DNA of 64,000 nt from Candidatus Lachnocurva vaginae (GCA_011082265.1 CP049781.1:1178001-1242000), one strand, 5' to 3'. Shown: positions 50,940 through 59,959, counted from the first letter of the stretch. A program made the numbers and translations. The notes: generated from the sequence alone by a model not told the origin.

Positions 50940-52997
50940 TTATGTTATTTCTGTTGTTTCAAATTCTTTTATAAGTTTCATTACTTCCATAGAAGATTTT
51001 AATTCAATCAATTTATTTAATTTTTTCTCATCAGAGAGCATGCTTGTAAGAGTAGCCAAAGCACGTAAATGCATTCTACTGTCTATTACACTAAGTCCAA
51101 TAAAAATTTTTATGGGGTGTGTTTTTTCACCTGGTAAATACACTGGCTTTTCACAAAAGAGCATAGATATACCAATTTTATTTGCCCCTTCTTCTGGACG
51201 TGCATGTGGTAAAGCTATTCCATATCCTAAATCTATAAAAGGTCCATACTCCTTTATACGAGCTATAATAGAATCAATATACTTTTCTGTAACTATTTTT
51301 TCGTCAAGAAGCGGTTGTAAGCAGAGTCCTACAGCCTTTTCCCACTCCAATTGCTTATCATAAAATTTAATTCGTCCTTCATTCAATAATTTTGATAGAG
51401 GAGGTCTGTCATCTGTTCCTTCTCCAAAATGTCTATTTATTTTATGCTGAACTAATCCAAGTAATTCACTCTGAGTCATTCCGTCCTTTATCTGGACATA
51501 AGGCATTATCACATTTAAAATATATCCTATGGTTAATATCTTTCTTCTTCGTATCTGAAAAGCATTGTATACTCGTTCAATCAATTCATATTTTTCTATT
51601 TCTGTCATAATCGGCTTTACTACAAATATGGGTATATTTGTATCAAAACTGAATGTAGAAAAAATCATGTCATAATTTTTATAAAAATTTTTATTGTTAA
51701 TCGAACCTACTCTATATTCCATCGTTTCAAAATTAATTTCTGGGAACAAATTAGAAAGTCCCCATTTCATAATGGTAGAAGAACTAACACCATTAGGGCA
51801 AATAACAAGTGCTCTATATTTATCCTCATTCACTATATTACTTACCTGACTTGCAAATAAAATTGTAAAATATCCTATTTCTGAGTCTGGTATTTCTCTA
51901 CTAGTAAGCATTTTAAATGGATGAAGTACTACTTTTAAAATATTAAAAACATCACTATACTGATGATATATTTCATCAATTAACGGATTATCCAATTTAA
52001 AACAATATTTTATTCTAAAAAAGGCCGGTACCAAATGATTATATAAATTTGTAAGTAATTCATCTCTATCTCTTATTTGCGATGCGGATACACGTTCAAA
52101 TTCATTAATTATATCTTCTGCACATTTTTTCAAAAAATCCAAAGACTTCTCTTTATGAATTACTTCAGATATAATAAAGATAAGAATAGTTAAATAATAT
52201 TTTTCTATTCCCTCATTTTTATAACTACATCTTTCATAATTTATTGATTCTATATCTTTATAAATATCAGTAGATGACAACAATTCCTTATCTTGTTTAC
52301 TCAATGTCACTTGTTCAAATACAGCATGGCACCTTAAATAAGCTATAAAATAAATGATAGAATCAAAACGACTTTTTACTACTTTTATATTTATTTTTTT
52401 TAAAAGTTGTTCAAAATCATTTCTAACAGCTGCATAATAACTGTTATTTAATTTAGTAAGTCCTTTAAACAGTAATATCTCGCCGTTAGGCATACGATAT
52501 AATTCATCCAACCATTCAAAAGCAACCGATCGTATTAAAAAATCATTTCCAACTAACACATATCCAGCTTTTCTTGAATATACAATCTTAATATTCGAGA
52601 ATGTTAAATGATTTTTTATTTCAATTAAATCATTGACTATAGTATTTTTACTTACATGAAAAAAATCTTGAAGTTCCAATAAAGATGCAGCATTTAATTT
52701 TGCAAATAAAAGGAAGTAAAGCATATGTCGTCTTTCTTCTTTACTGTAATAAATGTCTTTTTCATGTTGATTAAAATATATATCTAGCCACTTTCTTTTC
52801 ATCTTGTCAGGAATTATAAATTTATCTTTTTCAACTAGGATAGTACCTAATGAAAGTTTTTCAGAAATCTCATTTATTTTAGTTAATTGTTCTTTCAAAG
52901 GGGAAATTCGTAAATCAGTTATATTTTCGGCATGAATGTAATCAATTTCCCTATTGTTATTTTTGTCAAATAAAAAACCGATTTTATAATTAATCAT
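50940..52997 (-). CDS. PRD-containing PTS-controlled transcription regulator
   Basis: 685 residues, BglG/MtlR/LicR-type activator. After an unusual N-terminal segment (about 1-90) there is a winged helix (LLELQDFFHVSKNTIVNDLIEI, about 110-150). Two PRD domains (about 180-390) follow, then a IIB-like domain (VICPNGVSSSTIMKWGL, about 410) and a C-terminal IIA domain with His in LGYGIALPHARPEEG (about 600). Such proteins are switched by PTS phosphorylation. It is the first gene of the module, so it controls its own operon. AAAGGAGG precedes the ATG. Module 1 uses a DeoR-type protein instead. Confidence 0.92.
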   Translation of the reverse strand: MINYKIGFLFDKNNNREIDYIHAENITDLRISPLKEQLTKINEISEKLSLGTILVEKDKFIIPDKMKRKWLDIYFNQHEKDIYYSKEERRHMLYFLLFAKLNAASLLELQDFFHVSKNTIVNDLIEIKNHLTFSNIKIVYSRKAGYVLVGNDFLIRSVAFEWLDELYRMPNGEILLFKGLTKLNNSYYAAVRNDFEQLLKKINIKVVKSRFDSIIYFIAYLRCHAVFEQVTLSKQDKELLSSTDIYKDIESINYERCSYKNEGIEKYYLTILIFIISEVIHKEKSLDFLKKCAEDIINEFERVSASQIRDRDELLTNLYNHLVPAFFRIKYCFKLDNPLIDEIYHQYSDVFNILKVVLHPFKMLTSREIPDSEIGYFTILFASQVSNIVNEDKYRALVICPNGVSSSTIMKWGLSNLFPEINFETMEYRVGSINNKNFYKNYDMIFSTFSFDTNIPIFVVKPIMTEIEKYELIERVYNAFQIRRRKILTIGYILNVIMPYVQIKDGMTQSELLGLVQHKINRHFGEGTDDRPPLSKLLNEGRIKFYDKQLEWEKAVGLCLQPLLDEKIVTEKYIDSIIARIKEYGPFIDLGYGIALPHARPEEGANKIGISMLFCEKPVYLPGEKTHPIKIFIGLSVIDSRMHLRALATLTSMLSDEKKLNKLIELKSSMEVMKLIKEFETTEIT

Positions 52998-53102
52998 AAA
53001 TTTCCTCCTTTCTTATAATTATTATAAAAAGGTTTTTTATATCATTTCAACATTGATTGAGTACAAGTTGAGCTTCCATTTTTATAATTTTATGTGCTGA
53101 AA

Positions 53103-53198
53103 TAAAAAGTATCGTCCGGTAAATCATGATATAATCTTTGAATTCATAAAAGAATTCCAAAGTTCATGTTTTTATTACTGAACGATACTTTATTTATT
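53103..53198 (-). terminator. Long structured terminator after the repeat surface protein
   Basis: In the minus direction AAGTATCGTTC pairs with GGACGATACTT at the ends of a region of about 95 nt that contains further inner pairing (GAACTTTGGAATTC with GAATTCAAAGATT). TTTTTATTTC follows. It is larger than a simple terminator. Confidence 0.65.
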
Positions 53199-53256
53199 TC
53201 TTATTTAATTTAATTTTTTATTTAAAATACTGAATCATAGTTTTTAAAATCCCCAT

Positions 53257-54645
53257 CTACTGAATCAGTGCTCCGCCGGCATCAAATGTATATGTATTTC
53301 CGCCTATTACCAAAGATTTATTCATTACTAGAGAGCCTCCGACATTTGTGAAATACCATACATCTTTTATCTTAATCCACTCTTTTTCAGATATCATTCC
53401 GCCGGACTTTGCGTAATACCATAATCCATCCTTACTAATCCATTCATTTTCTGCCATATAGCCGCCTGATTTTGCATAGAACCAGTGACCTCCTTGATAT
53501 ATCCATTCATCATTTGCCATATATCCACCGGCTTTTGCATAAAACCAATTGTCGCCTACTTTAAACCATTCACCATTTGCGATAAATCCACCGGCTTTTG
53601 CATAGAAGAAATGTCCACCCGTAGAAATCCATTCATTTTCAGCGATAAATCCTCCGTCTTTTGCATAATACCAGTTTCCATTTTTATATATCCATTCATT
53701 TTTTGCAAGAGCTCCGTTGCTTTTTAAATAGAGCCATCCTTTATCAGATTTTACCCATTCATTTGTTAAAATAGCTCCGCCTTCTTTTGCATAATATTGT
53801 ACTCCATTTACAGTTATCCAATCCTTCTGTGCTATCTTTCCATCTTTATTTGCATAATACCACTCATTATTGCTGGAAATCCATTCACTTTTTGCGATAC
53901 AACAAGAACCACCTTTTGCGTAGTACCAATTTCCTTCATTATCCTTAATCCACATATTTTCATAAATGGCTCCGCCTTTTCCTGCAAAATACAGATTATC
54001 TTTATCTATAAAAAACGTATTTTCAGCTAAAATGCCATCTTTATCAAGATAATACCAAGTTCTTCCTGAAGAAGTCCAAGCACTTTTTAATAAGCTTCCA
54101 TCAGCTTGTACATATGTCCACTTGCCATCTTTATTTTTTATCCACCCTGTAGAAGGTGATGTCGTTCCTCCGGATTTTTTAGTTATAGTAATCTCTACTT
54201 TTTTTCCACTAACATCTACTGTTGCCTTACTTCCATCTGAAGAAATTGTAATATTTTCTTCCTTAATATTTTTTATTACTTCATTCGTTGCATCTAATGC
54301 CGTTATTTTACCTAAAATAGTTTTTGTATTTACTTCTTTTGCATTAAGATCATCTACTTCTACAGATGATAGCTTTTTTTTAATTAAATTAACTGCAGCA
54401 TTAACTTTTTCCTGATTAGTTGCTGTAGATGCAGTGCTTCCCGAGCCTGAATTTGTAGATGCAGTGCTTCCCAATCCCGAACCTGTAGTATTATCAGCAG
54501 CCTTTACTCCTAAAGTCATAGGTGCTGTCATAGCAAATGCTAAAAGGCATGATACAACTCCCACTTTTAATTTTCTTATCCCATACTTCGGTTCTTTTTT
54601 CTGTATTTTTTTATTTTCAATAATTTTTTTAAAGTTTTTTTTCAT
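53257..54645 (-). CDS. Choline-binding-type (CW_binding) repeat surface protein
   Basis: 462 residues. An N-terminal YSIRK-like signal (YGIRKLKVGVVSCLLAFAMT, 21-40) and cleavage near VKAAD are followed by a Ser/Thr/Gly-rich linker. A small lysine-rich domain follows (about 75-165). From about 168 on there are roughly thirteen repeats of about 21 residues of the form W(I/L)...G.WYYA..GG.(I/M)A, the CW_binding_1 type that binds choline or other wall-polymer groups. The small N-terminal domain is unrecognised. AAGGGGAAA precedes the ATG. Attachment to choline-containing teichoic acids is known for the family, but choline in this organism is not shown. Confidence 0.93.
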   Translation of the reverse strand: MKKNFKKIIENKKIQKKEPKYGIRKLKVGVVSCLLAFAMTAPMTLGVKAADNTTGSGLGSTASTNSGSGSTASTATNQEKVNAAVNLIKKKLSSVEVDDLNAKEVNTKTILGKITALDATNEVIKNIKEENITISSDGSKATVDVSGKKVEITITKKSGGTTSPSTGWIKNKDGKWTYVQADGSLLKSAWTSSGRTWYYLDKDGILAENTFFIDKDNLYFAGKGGAIYENMWIKDNEGNWYYAKGGSCCIAKSEWISSNNEWYYANKDGKIAQKDWITVNGVQYYAKEGGAILTNEWVKSDKGWLYLKSNGALAKNEWIYKNGNWYYAKDGGFIAENEWISTGGHFFYAKAGGFIANGEWFKVGDNWFYAKAGGYMANDEWIYQGGHWFYAKSGGYMAENEWISKDGLWYYAKSGGMISEKEWIKIKDVWYFTNVGGSLVMNKSLVIGGNTYTFDAGGALIQ

Positions 54646-54748
54646 AAATTTCCCCTTTCCAAAGGAATTTTAAAGTCATACTTATATATTGTATTTTAAG
54701 AGTTTAATGCAGCTTATTCAAGTGGCAAAATATGTCATAGAAGATAAG

Positions 54749-54805
54749 TTATTAATTAAAAAGTTTAATTTAAATATAGTTATTAATTGAAAAGTTTAAT
54801 TGCAT
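54749..54805. repeat. Two-copy 31-bp AT-rich duplication
   Basis: TTATTAATTAAAAAGTTTAAT near 54749 recurs as TTATTAATTGAAAAGTTTAAT about 31 bp later. It is noncoding and lies between the divergent starts of the surface protein gene and the 163-aa gene. Confidence 0.65.
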
Positions 54806-54872
54806 TATATTGCTATTTTTGTTAAAATTCACCTTATAGGTGTTCCTGCTATAAAATTTGAGGAGAAAGAAA

Positions 54873-55364
54873 ATGCCAAAATTTTTACTTGTACTTATAA
54901 TAATTGCAGTCGTTTTACTTGTTATTACTACAATCATGTACTTTTGGGGCAAAAAAATCGAAGAAAAGAGAATCGTTCAGGAACAGCAGATACAAGCTAT
55001 GTCGCAGCTTATGACTATGCTTATTATCGATAAAAAGAAGATGCGTCTTAGAGATGCGGGACTTCCGGATGCAGTTTCAAAAAATGCACCTTGGTATTCT
55101 AGAAATCCTAAGCTTCCTATCGTAAAAGCTAAAGTTGGTCCTAAGATGGTAAATTTCATCTGTGATATAACGATTTTTGATGACATTCCCGTAAAAAGAG
55201 AAATTAAAGCTAGTGTAAGTGGACTTTATATCACTTCTATTAAAGGCGTTAGAGGTAAAGTTGAACACAAAGATAAAAAGAAGCAATCTTGGAGCGTACG
55301 AATTGCAAATAAACTCAAGAATCTTCAAAACAAATCTTCAAATATGAAAAAGAATCAAAAATAA
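54873..55364 (+). CDS. Single-pass membrane protein of unknown function
   Basis: 163 residues from an ATG at 54873 with GAGGAGA. One membrane segment near the start (FLLVLIIIAVVLLVITTIMY), then a helix with Gln/Met, then a basic beta-rich domain (SRNPKLPIVKAKVGPKMVNFICDITIFD ...; IKASVSGLYITSIKG) and a lysine-rich tail. I remember similar hypothetical proteins with DKKKMRLRDAGLP-type segments in clostridia, but no function. It is monocistronic and convergent with the AlkD-like gene. Confidence 0.75.
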   Translation: MPKFLLVLIIIAVVLLVITTIMYFWGKKIEEKRIVQEQQIQAMSQLMTMLIIDKKKMRLRDAGLPDAVSKNAPWYSRNPKLPIVKAKVGPKMVNFICDITIFDDIPVKREIKASVSGLYITSIKGVRGKVEHKDKKKQSWSVRIANKLKNLQNKSSNMKKNQK

Positions 55365-55425
55365 ATAAAATGAATAAGAAATTTTTATTTATACATATTT
55401 TTAATATATTCAAGTTTAAATAATC

Positions 55426-56700
55426 TTACAATATGATATCGTCATCAAAAATTTCCGATGTCACAATCTTCTGTACGTTCTGTGCGACATTTTTCATTTT
55501 TTTATCTTTTTTTAAGCTGTCATATAGATTTCTATTTAGTATATAAAGTGCCGCAAGAGCGTAGAGCACATTCTTTAAATTCGCCTTCGTGTAGTTGAAT
55601 CGTCCTGCTTCATTTGAGCCTAAGCGATTGTGCTTTATCATATTGTAAGCCTGCCACCAGTCAGAAATTGAATCCGAAAATTTCACTAGAGGCGATATAT
55701 TTTTTATATCATATGGATATCTCATGTTTACTCTATAATTTTTTATGTTAGGATATTCTTCTATTAAAGCATCAAGCTTATTTTTTATTCCCTTAGGAAT
55801 TCTATCCTCATGTAAACTACATAGCGCTTCTACAATCGAATCTATTTCGCTGCATATAGTAAGAAGAAGCTTTGTATATTGAGCTGAAAATGTGTCATAA
55901 TTATCCTTGTCTATTGATACATAATCATCTGTTTTTACAAATTCTCTTTCCATCATACGATATTGTTTCCAATATACTTTTATAAAGTCATCCTGAGTTA
56001 TATTCAAAACTTCTTTCTTAGTATTTTGAATAATAAATTTTTGTAGATATTGCTTCTGCTTATCTGTTATTCTGTAGCTTTCTTTCGATTTTTGAATAAC
56101 TTTATTATGAATCCTTATATCCAGAGTTTTATTTTCAATATAACCTATTGTTTCATCCCAATGTTTTGCAAGTGCTGTAGTAAAAAACCAAGCAATCATC
56201 ATTTTTAAGTAATATTCGTCAGTTTCAATTTCAGACACTTTTTTTAAATATTTTTTATCAAAATTTTCATCTAAAAAATGTGTCATAAGCATCTTTATAC
56301 CGAATCTTTTTGTATAAATACTTTTAGAATCAATCCATTCATAGACTTTTTTTATTATATATTTTCTATTTGTCTTAAATGAAATCGGAGAAATATTGTC
56401 GCAAACCTGCCAATTATCCACATATGGAAGGAATCTATCAAGCTCTTCTATAACAACTCTTTTATCCTGATGCGAAGAAATAATTATACTGTGAAGAAGA
56501 TATTCTTCTAAATATTTATGAGGAAGCTCCTTTAAAAAATTCTTTCCTTCCTTTGTCTTCATTATTGTTTTTGCAAATTCTCTAAGTAAAGGAATTCTTA
56601 CACCTATAATTTTTTTTTCATCTAATGTAGGTATAATTTTGGCATTAAATTTCTTATACTGCTCATCCTTCATCTTAAAAAGTTCTTCAACTATACTCAT
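55426..56700 (-). CDS. AlkD-like DNA alkylation repair protein with C-terminal helical domain
   Basis: 424 residues. Residues 1-about 220 match the AlkD HEAT-repeat DNA glycosylase family: KFNAKIIPTLDEKKIIGVRIP, RFLPYVDNWQVCD, FKTNRKYIIKKVYEWIDS, FGIKMLMTHFLDE and MMIAWFFTTALAKHWDE. AlkD proteins of this type end there. The remaining about 200 residues (KVYWKQYRMMEREFVKTDD, then SDWWQAYNMIKHNR, and ALAALYILNRNLYDSL) are a separate helical domain. Its W..YN..KH.R segment recalls HEPN-type nucleases or abortive-infection proteins. This fusion is unusual. The ribosome binding site is weak (AGGTAAAT). Confidence 0.83.
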   Translation of the reverse strand: MSIVEELFKMKDEQYKKFNAKIIPTLDEKKIIGVRIPLLREFAKTIMKTKEGKNFLKELPHKYLEEYLLHSIIISSHQDKRVVIEELDRFLPYVDNWQVCDNISPISFKTNRKYIIKKVYEWIDSKSIYTKRFGIKMLMTHFLDENFDKKYLKKVSEIETDEYYLKMMIAWFFTTALAKHWDETIGYIENKTLDIRIHNKVIQKSKESYRITDKQKQYLQKFIIQNTKKEVLNITQDDFIKVYWKQYRMMEREFVKTDDYVSIDKDNYDTFSAQYTKLLLTICSEIDSIVEALCSLHEDRIPKGIKNKLDALIEEYPNIKNYRVNMRYPYDIKNISPLVKFSDSISDWWQAYNMIKHNRLGSNEAGRFNYTKANLKNVLYALAALYILNRNLYDSLKKDKKMKNVAQNVQKIVTSEIFDDDIIL

Positions 56701-56774
56701 ATATTTACCTATGTTATATACTAATTTAAATTTTCTTTTAGTTACAATGTTATTTTACTTATATGATCACTTTT

Positions 56775-56830
56775 ATGCAAATATCCCCCAAAATAGAATT
56801 TAATGCAAATACCCTGCAAAATAGAATTTA
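56775..56830. repeat. Two-copy 28-bp duplication
   Basis: ATGCAAATATCCCCCAAAAT at 56775 recurs as ATGCAAATACCCTGCAAAAT at 56803, both continuing AGAATTTA. It lies between the AlkD-like gene start and the Pht-like gene end. A GCATATGCAT follows nearby. It is noncoding. Confidence 0.8.
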
Positions 56831-56927
56831 TCTACTTTACAGGGCATATGCATAAATCAGGTTAATTATAGGTCTGCAAAATATATAAAATTATATATTT
56901 CGCTTTTTTTATTTTTTTGTACCAAAG

Positions 56928-58661
56928 TTAGCATTCACTATTATATGGAGTTGCTTTAACTTTTATATCATTTACATTTTTATCAGTACCTTCAAATGTT
57001 TTATTATATGTGATATAACCCTCACTATTCACACGAAAATCAGCTTTACTTAATTTTATTGAAGTAGAGTCACCACCATCTGGATTTTTTAAATATACAG
57101 TTATATCATTATTAAATATCTCAATATTCCTTGGAATATCCTTAACATCAGCAAGCTTACCTTCATAAACCTTATTTAAGTAATTAATTATATCAATATT
57201 ATTAATTTTTATTTCACTATCTATCTTTTGTCCCTTATGATTAATAAGATATTTAATAACTCCTACGACTTTTTTAGGATCAACATTTTGTCCATAATCT
57301 CCAGCTTTTGCACATTTTATTATCTGCTCTATCGTAACTGCATGATAATGATTGCCATCATGAAGCCAATAGAATATATTCTCTTTTTTTCCATCAGTTC
57401 CATACACCGGAATTGTTGTATCCGTAAGTGAACCAAAATTATCCATATGCTGAATATTATCTGGAAGATGATTATATAAATCCTGATCAAAATTTTCCGT
57501 AACATCTTCGTATTTAAAAATCTCACTACTATCAACTTTAATGTCCGGATGTTCAATATTTCTTTCATCAATATATTCAGCTTCAGGATAAATTGAACGT
57601 AATCTATCGTTCGTTATTTCGCTAGTTGCATGAACTACAACCTCTTTACCCTTAGAATCTACAAGATGGAAGTGATCCTTATGGTCAATAATTTTTACAA
57701 TATCTTCCGGCCATTTTATATTCCAATATGATAAAGGCTTTTCTACATATGTACTGCCTCCTCCATAATATGAACCTCCTCCTACGTAATCATTTGATGT
57801 TGTATTACTATCTCCATGCTCTCCTACATAAGTTCCTATAGGAATTCCCGGATATTCACTACTCGGATCTCCATATGTTACAAATTCCGTTCCGTCAGCA
57901 GTATACACATGATAGTGATCTCTATGTTTTAATATTCTTACAACATTTTTATCTTTTAACTCTTCAACTCCTACAACCTTAGAAAATATACTTCCCGCAT
58001 CTATAACCTGTCCGTTACTATTTACAAGCATAGTAGAGCCTGAATTTCCTTGATTTGAAGGAAGATTTGTCGCATTTAAATTTATAATACCCGACTGTGT
58101 TCCCGCATTTATAGGCTCATGATTTCCGGTATAAGTTCCGATTACTATATTTGGGAATAAGCCTGAAGGATCAGAGTGAGTTACAAATTCTCTTCCATCT
58201 CTCGTAAAAATATGCCAATGATCACCATGCTTTAAAATCTTTACGACTTCGCTTCCATTAGCCACCTTTTTTAATTCAGTTTTTGAAACTACTTTTACAG
58301 TTGATTTTAAATCTTTTGCACTTTTAGATTTTGTAGGATCTGTGTAAGTTATAATTTCCCTGCCATCTTTAGTAAATACATGCCAATGATCTCCATGCTT
58401 TATGATTTTTACAATATCATTTGCATCAACCTTAGGTGCATCAATTAAAACCTTAGTTGAATCATCCGTCTTATAAGATATGTTTTTCGGCACAAACCTT
58501 ATACTTGTTACTTTCGCTTTACTTACAACATTTTTTCTTTTAGTCGAAACTGTACTTTTTTTATTTTGTTCTGAAGACATACCGCTGCATGAGACCATAC
58601 TGAATGAAAGTGCAGCGACACCTACTATTAAAATTGCTCTTTTATACTTTTTATACTTCAA
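56928..58661 (-). CDS. Pht-like histidine-triad zinc lipoprotein
   Basis: 577 residues. The lipoprotein signal ends FSMVSCS (lipobox Cys). It carries five H..H.H triads, each followed by similar text: KHGDHWHVF, KHGDHWHIF, KHRDHYHVY, DHKDHFHLV and the variant HDGNHYHAV. Pneumococcal Pht proteins have these motifs and store or hand zinc to AdcAII on the cell surface. The C-terminal part (about 400-577) resembles the Pht tail around VVGVIKYLINH. The start is TTG at 58661 with AAAGGAGA. It lies 45 bp after adcA in the same direction, so the two form one operon. Confidence 0.9.
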   Translation of the reverse strand: MKYKKYKRAILIVGVAALSFSMVSCSGMSSEQNKKSTVSTKRKNVVSKAKVTSIRFVPKNISYKTDDSTKVLIDAPKVDANDIVKIIKHGDHWHVFTKDGREIITYTDPTKSKSAKDLKSTVKVVSKTELKKVANGSEVVKILKHGDHWHIFTRDGREFVTHSDPSGLFPNIVIGTYTGNHEPINAGTQSGIINLNATNLPSNQGNSGSTMLVNSNGQVIDAGSIFSKVVGVEELKDKNVVRILKHRDHYHVYTADGTEFVTYGDPSSEYPGIPIGTYVGEHGDSNTTSNDYVGGGSYYGGGSTYVEKPLSYWNIKWPEDIVKIIDHKDHFHLVDSKGKEVVVHATSEITNDRLRSIYPEAEYIDERNIEHPDIKVDSSEIFKYEDVTENFDQDLYNHLPDNIQHMDNFGSLTDTTIPVYGTDGKKENIFYWLHDGNHYHAVTIEQIIKCAKAGDYGQNVDPKKVVGVIKYLINHKGQKIDSEIKINNIDIINYLNKVYEGKLADVKDIPRNIEIFNNDITVYLKNPDGGDSTSIKLSKADFRVNSEGYITYNKTFEGTDKNVNDIKVKATPYNSEC

Positions 58662-58706
58662 TTCATTCTCCTTTTTCTCTCTTTAAATTTATGGCTTTTT
58701 TTATTT

Positions 58707-59672
58707 TTATCTCTTAAAAGACTTCATCAAAACATCCAAATTCTTTTCCATTAGTTTTAAATAACCCATCTTTATCTCTTTATCTGTAAGACTTTCCATT
58801 GTATATATAGAATCAGTCTTAGTGCCGGTGTTTTTTGCAAGAGTTTCAGCTACTTTAGGAGTTGCTTTTCCTTCAAATAAAACAGTTGTTATATGATGTT
58901 TTTTAACAAAATCTGCTATAGTTTTTAGTTGCTTTGCAGATGGCTCGTCTTCTGGAGAAATGCCTGTAACTGCAACCTGTTTTAGTTTATAATCGTTAGC
59001 AAGATAGTTAAATGCTGCATGGCTAACTACAAAATATCTTTGATCCTCCGGAACTTTTGAAAGAGTTTTTTCAAACTTTTTATCTAAAGCTTTAAATTCT
59101 TTTAATGCTTTATCATAATTTTTCTTATAATACTCCTGATTTTTAGGATCCATAGATGAAACTTTTTTATAAATAGTATCAAGCTCAACCATCGCATTTT
59201 TTACACTTAGCCAAGTATGCGGATTAACATTCTCGTGCTTATTATCATCGTCACCTTTTCCTTGTAAAAGTGTAAGCCCTTGCGATAAATCCAAAAATTT
59301 ATTATCATCTTTTGCTACACCTTTTAAGCTGTCAATAAAAGATTCCATCTTTGCACCGTTATACACGATAAGGTTAGCTTTTCCAATATCAGCCATATCC
59401 TTTGCTTGAAGTTCAAAATCGTGAGGCTCTTGATTTCCCTTAATAATTGTCTTTACTATGTATTTATCTCCTACAATTCTTTTAGTTAAATCGTAAACCG
59501 GGAAAAATGTTGTATATATTACTTTCTTTTCTGATGCATTTTCAGCTTTTACATTTCCATTTTCTTTTGCCTTAGCAGAATCAACTTTCTTCGCACCACA
59601 TCCTGCTACTGTCGTAAAAAAAAGTGCGAGTGCTAAGAATAATACAGTCCTTCTAAATCTCTTATTAAACAT
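58707..59672 (-). CDS. adcA: Zinc ABC transporter substrate-binding lipoprotein (AdcA/ZnuA)
   Basis: 321 residues, cluster A-I metal-binding lipoprotein. The lipobox is VAGCG (Cys near 24). Metal-binding His are seen in KGNQEPHDFELQ, a His in the VNPHTWLSV segment, VSHAAFNYLAND, and an Asp/Glu near TKTDSIYTMESLTD. The short His-rich loop (DDNKHENVN) before NPHTW is typical of zinc-binding members. I chose the ATG at 59672 with AGGAGG. The frame upstream to 59807 covers the leader and a tandem repeat. The transporter subunits (AdcB/AdcC) are not in the window. Confidence 0.93.
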   Translation of the reverse strand: MFNKRFRRTVLFLALALFFTTVAGCGAKKVDSAKAKENGNVKAENASEKKVIYTTFFPVYDLTKRIVGDKYIVKTIIKGNQEPHDFELQAKDMADIGKANLIVYNGAKMESFIDSLKGVAKDDNKFLDLSQGLTLLQGKGDDDNKHENVNPHTWLSVKNAMVELDTIYKKVSSMDPKNQEYYKKNYDKALKEFKALDKKFEKTLSKVPEDQRYFVVSHAAFNYLANDYKLKQVAVTGISPEDEPSAKQLKTIADFVKKHHITTVLFEGKATPKVAETLAKNTGTKTDSIYTMESLTDKEIKMGYLKLMEKNLDVLMKSFKR

Positions 59673-59711
59673 ATATCCTCCTACTTTTGTCTTAAATTTA
59701 ATGTCCATTAA

Positions 59712-59771
59712 TAAAGTAAAATTAAAAACAAATTTCAATATTAAAGCAAAATCGAAAACGAATTTCAATTT
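59712..59771 (-). repeat. Two-copy 30-bp duplication in the adcA leader
   Basis: TAAAGTAAAATTAAAAACAA at 59712 and TAAAGCAAAATCGAAAACGA at 59742, each followed by ATTTCAAT, lie in the untranslated leader of adcA. It lengthens the leader by about 30 bp. Confidence 0.8.
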
Positions 59772-59779
59772 CAAATAGT

Positions 59780-59833
59780 ATTTTATCATTTTAGATAACA
59801 TTGTCAATATAAAATGAAAAACATTTTCATTTT
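59780..59833 (-). promoter_or_regulatory. adcA promoter with palindromic operator
   Basis: On the minus strand TTGACA (59807-59802) and TAAAAT (59785-59780) are 16 bp apart. Just upstream lies a perfect 10-3-10 inverted repeat, AAAATGAAAA then ACA then TTTTCATTTT (59811-59833). Placement next to the -35 box suggests a metal-responsive repressor site of the Zur/Fur or AdcR class. The sequence is not the streptococcal AdcR consensus, so the regulator is not identified. Confidence 0.7.
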
Positions 59834-59843
59834 AGTTATATAT

Positions 59844-59889
59844 ATTTAAAAAAATGACTTTCTAAGATGTACATGTACATCTTAGAAAG
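59844..59889 (-). terminator. Terminator of manA, 32-bp perfect palindrome
   Basis: CTTTCTAAGATGTACA and its exact reverse complement TGTACATCTTAGAAAG meet with no loop at 59858-59889. In the minus direction TCATTTTTTT follows. It ends manA transcription about 115 bp after the gene. Confidence 0.85.
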
Positions 59890-59959
59890 CCTAATTCAAT
59901 CAATAATTCTATTATTTTTATCAATATTAAATTTTTAAATAAATGCTTTTAAGTAAAAG

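Noticed and set aside
53485..54030. Plus-strand ORFs opposite the choline-binding repeats
   Set aside because: Their repeated text is just the antisense shadow of the repeats in the real gene.
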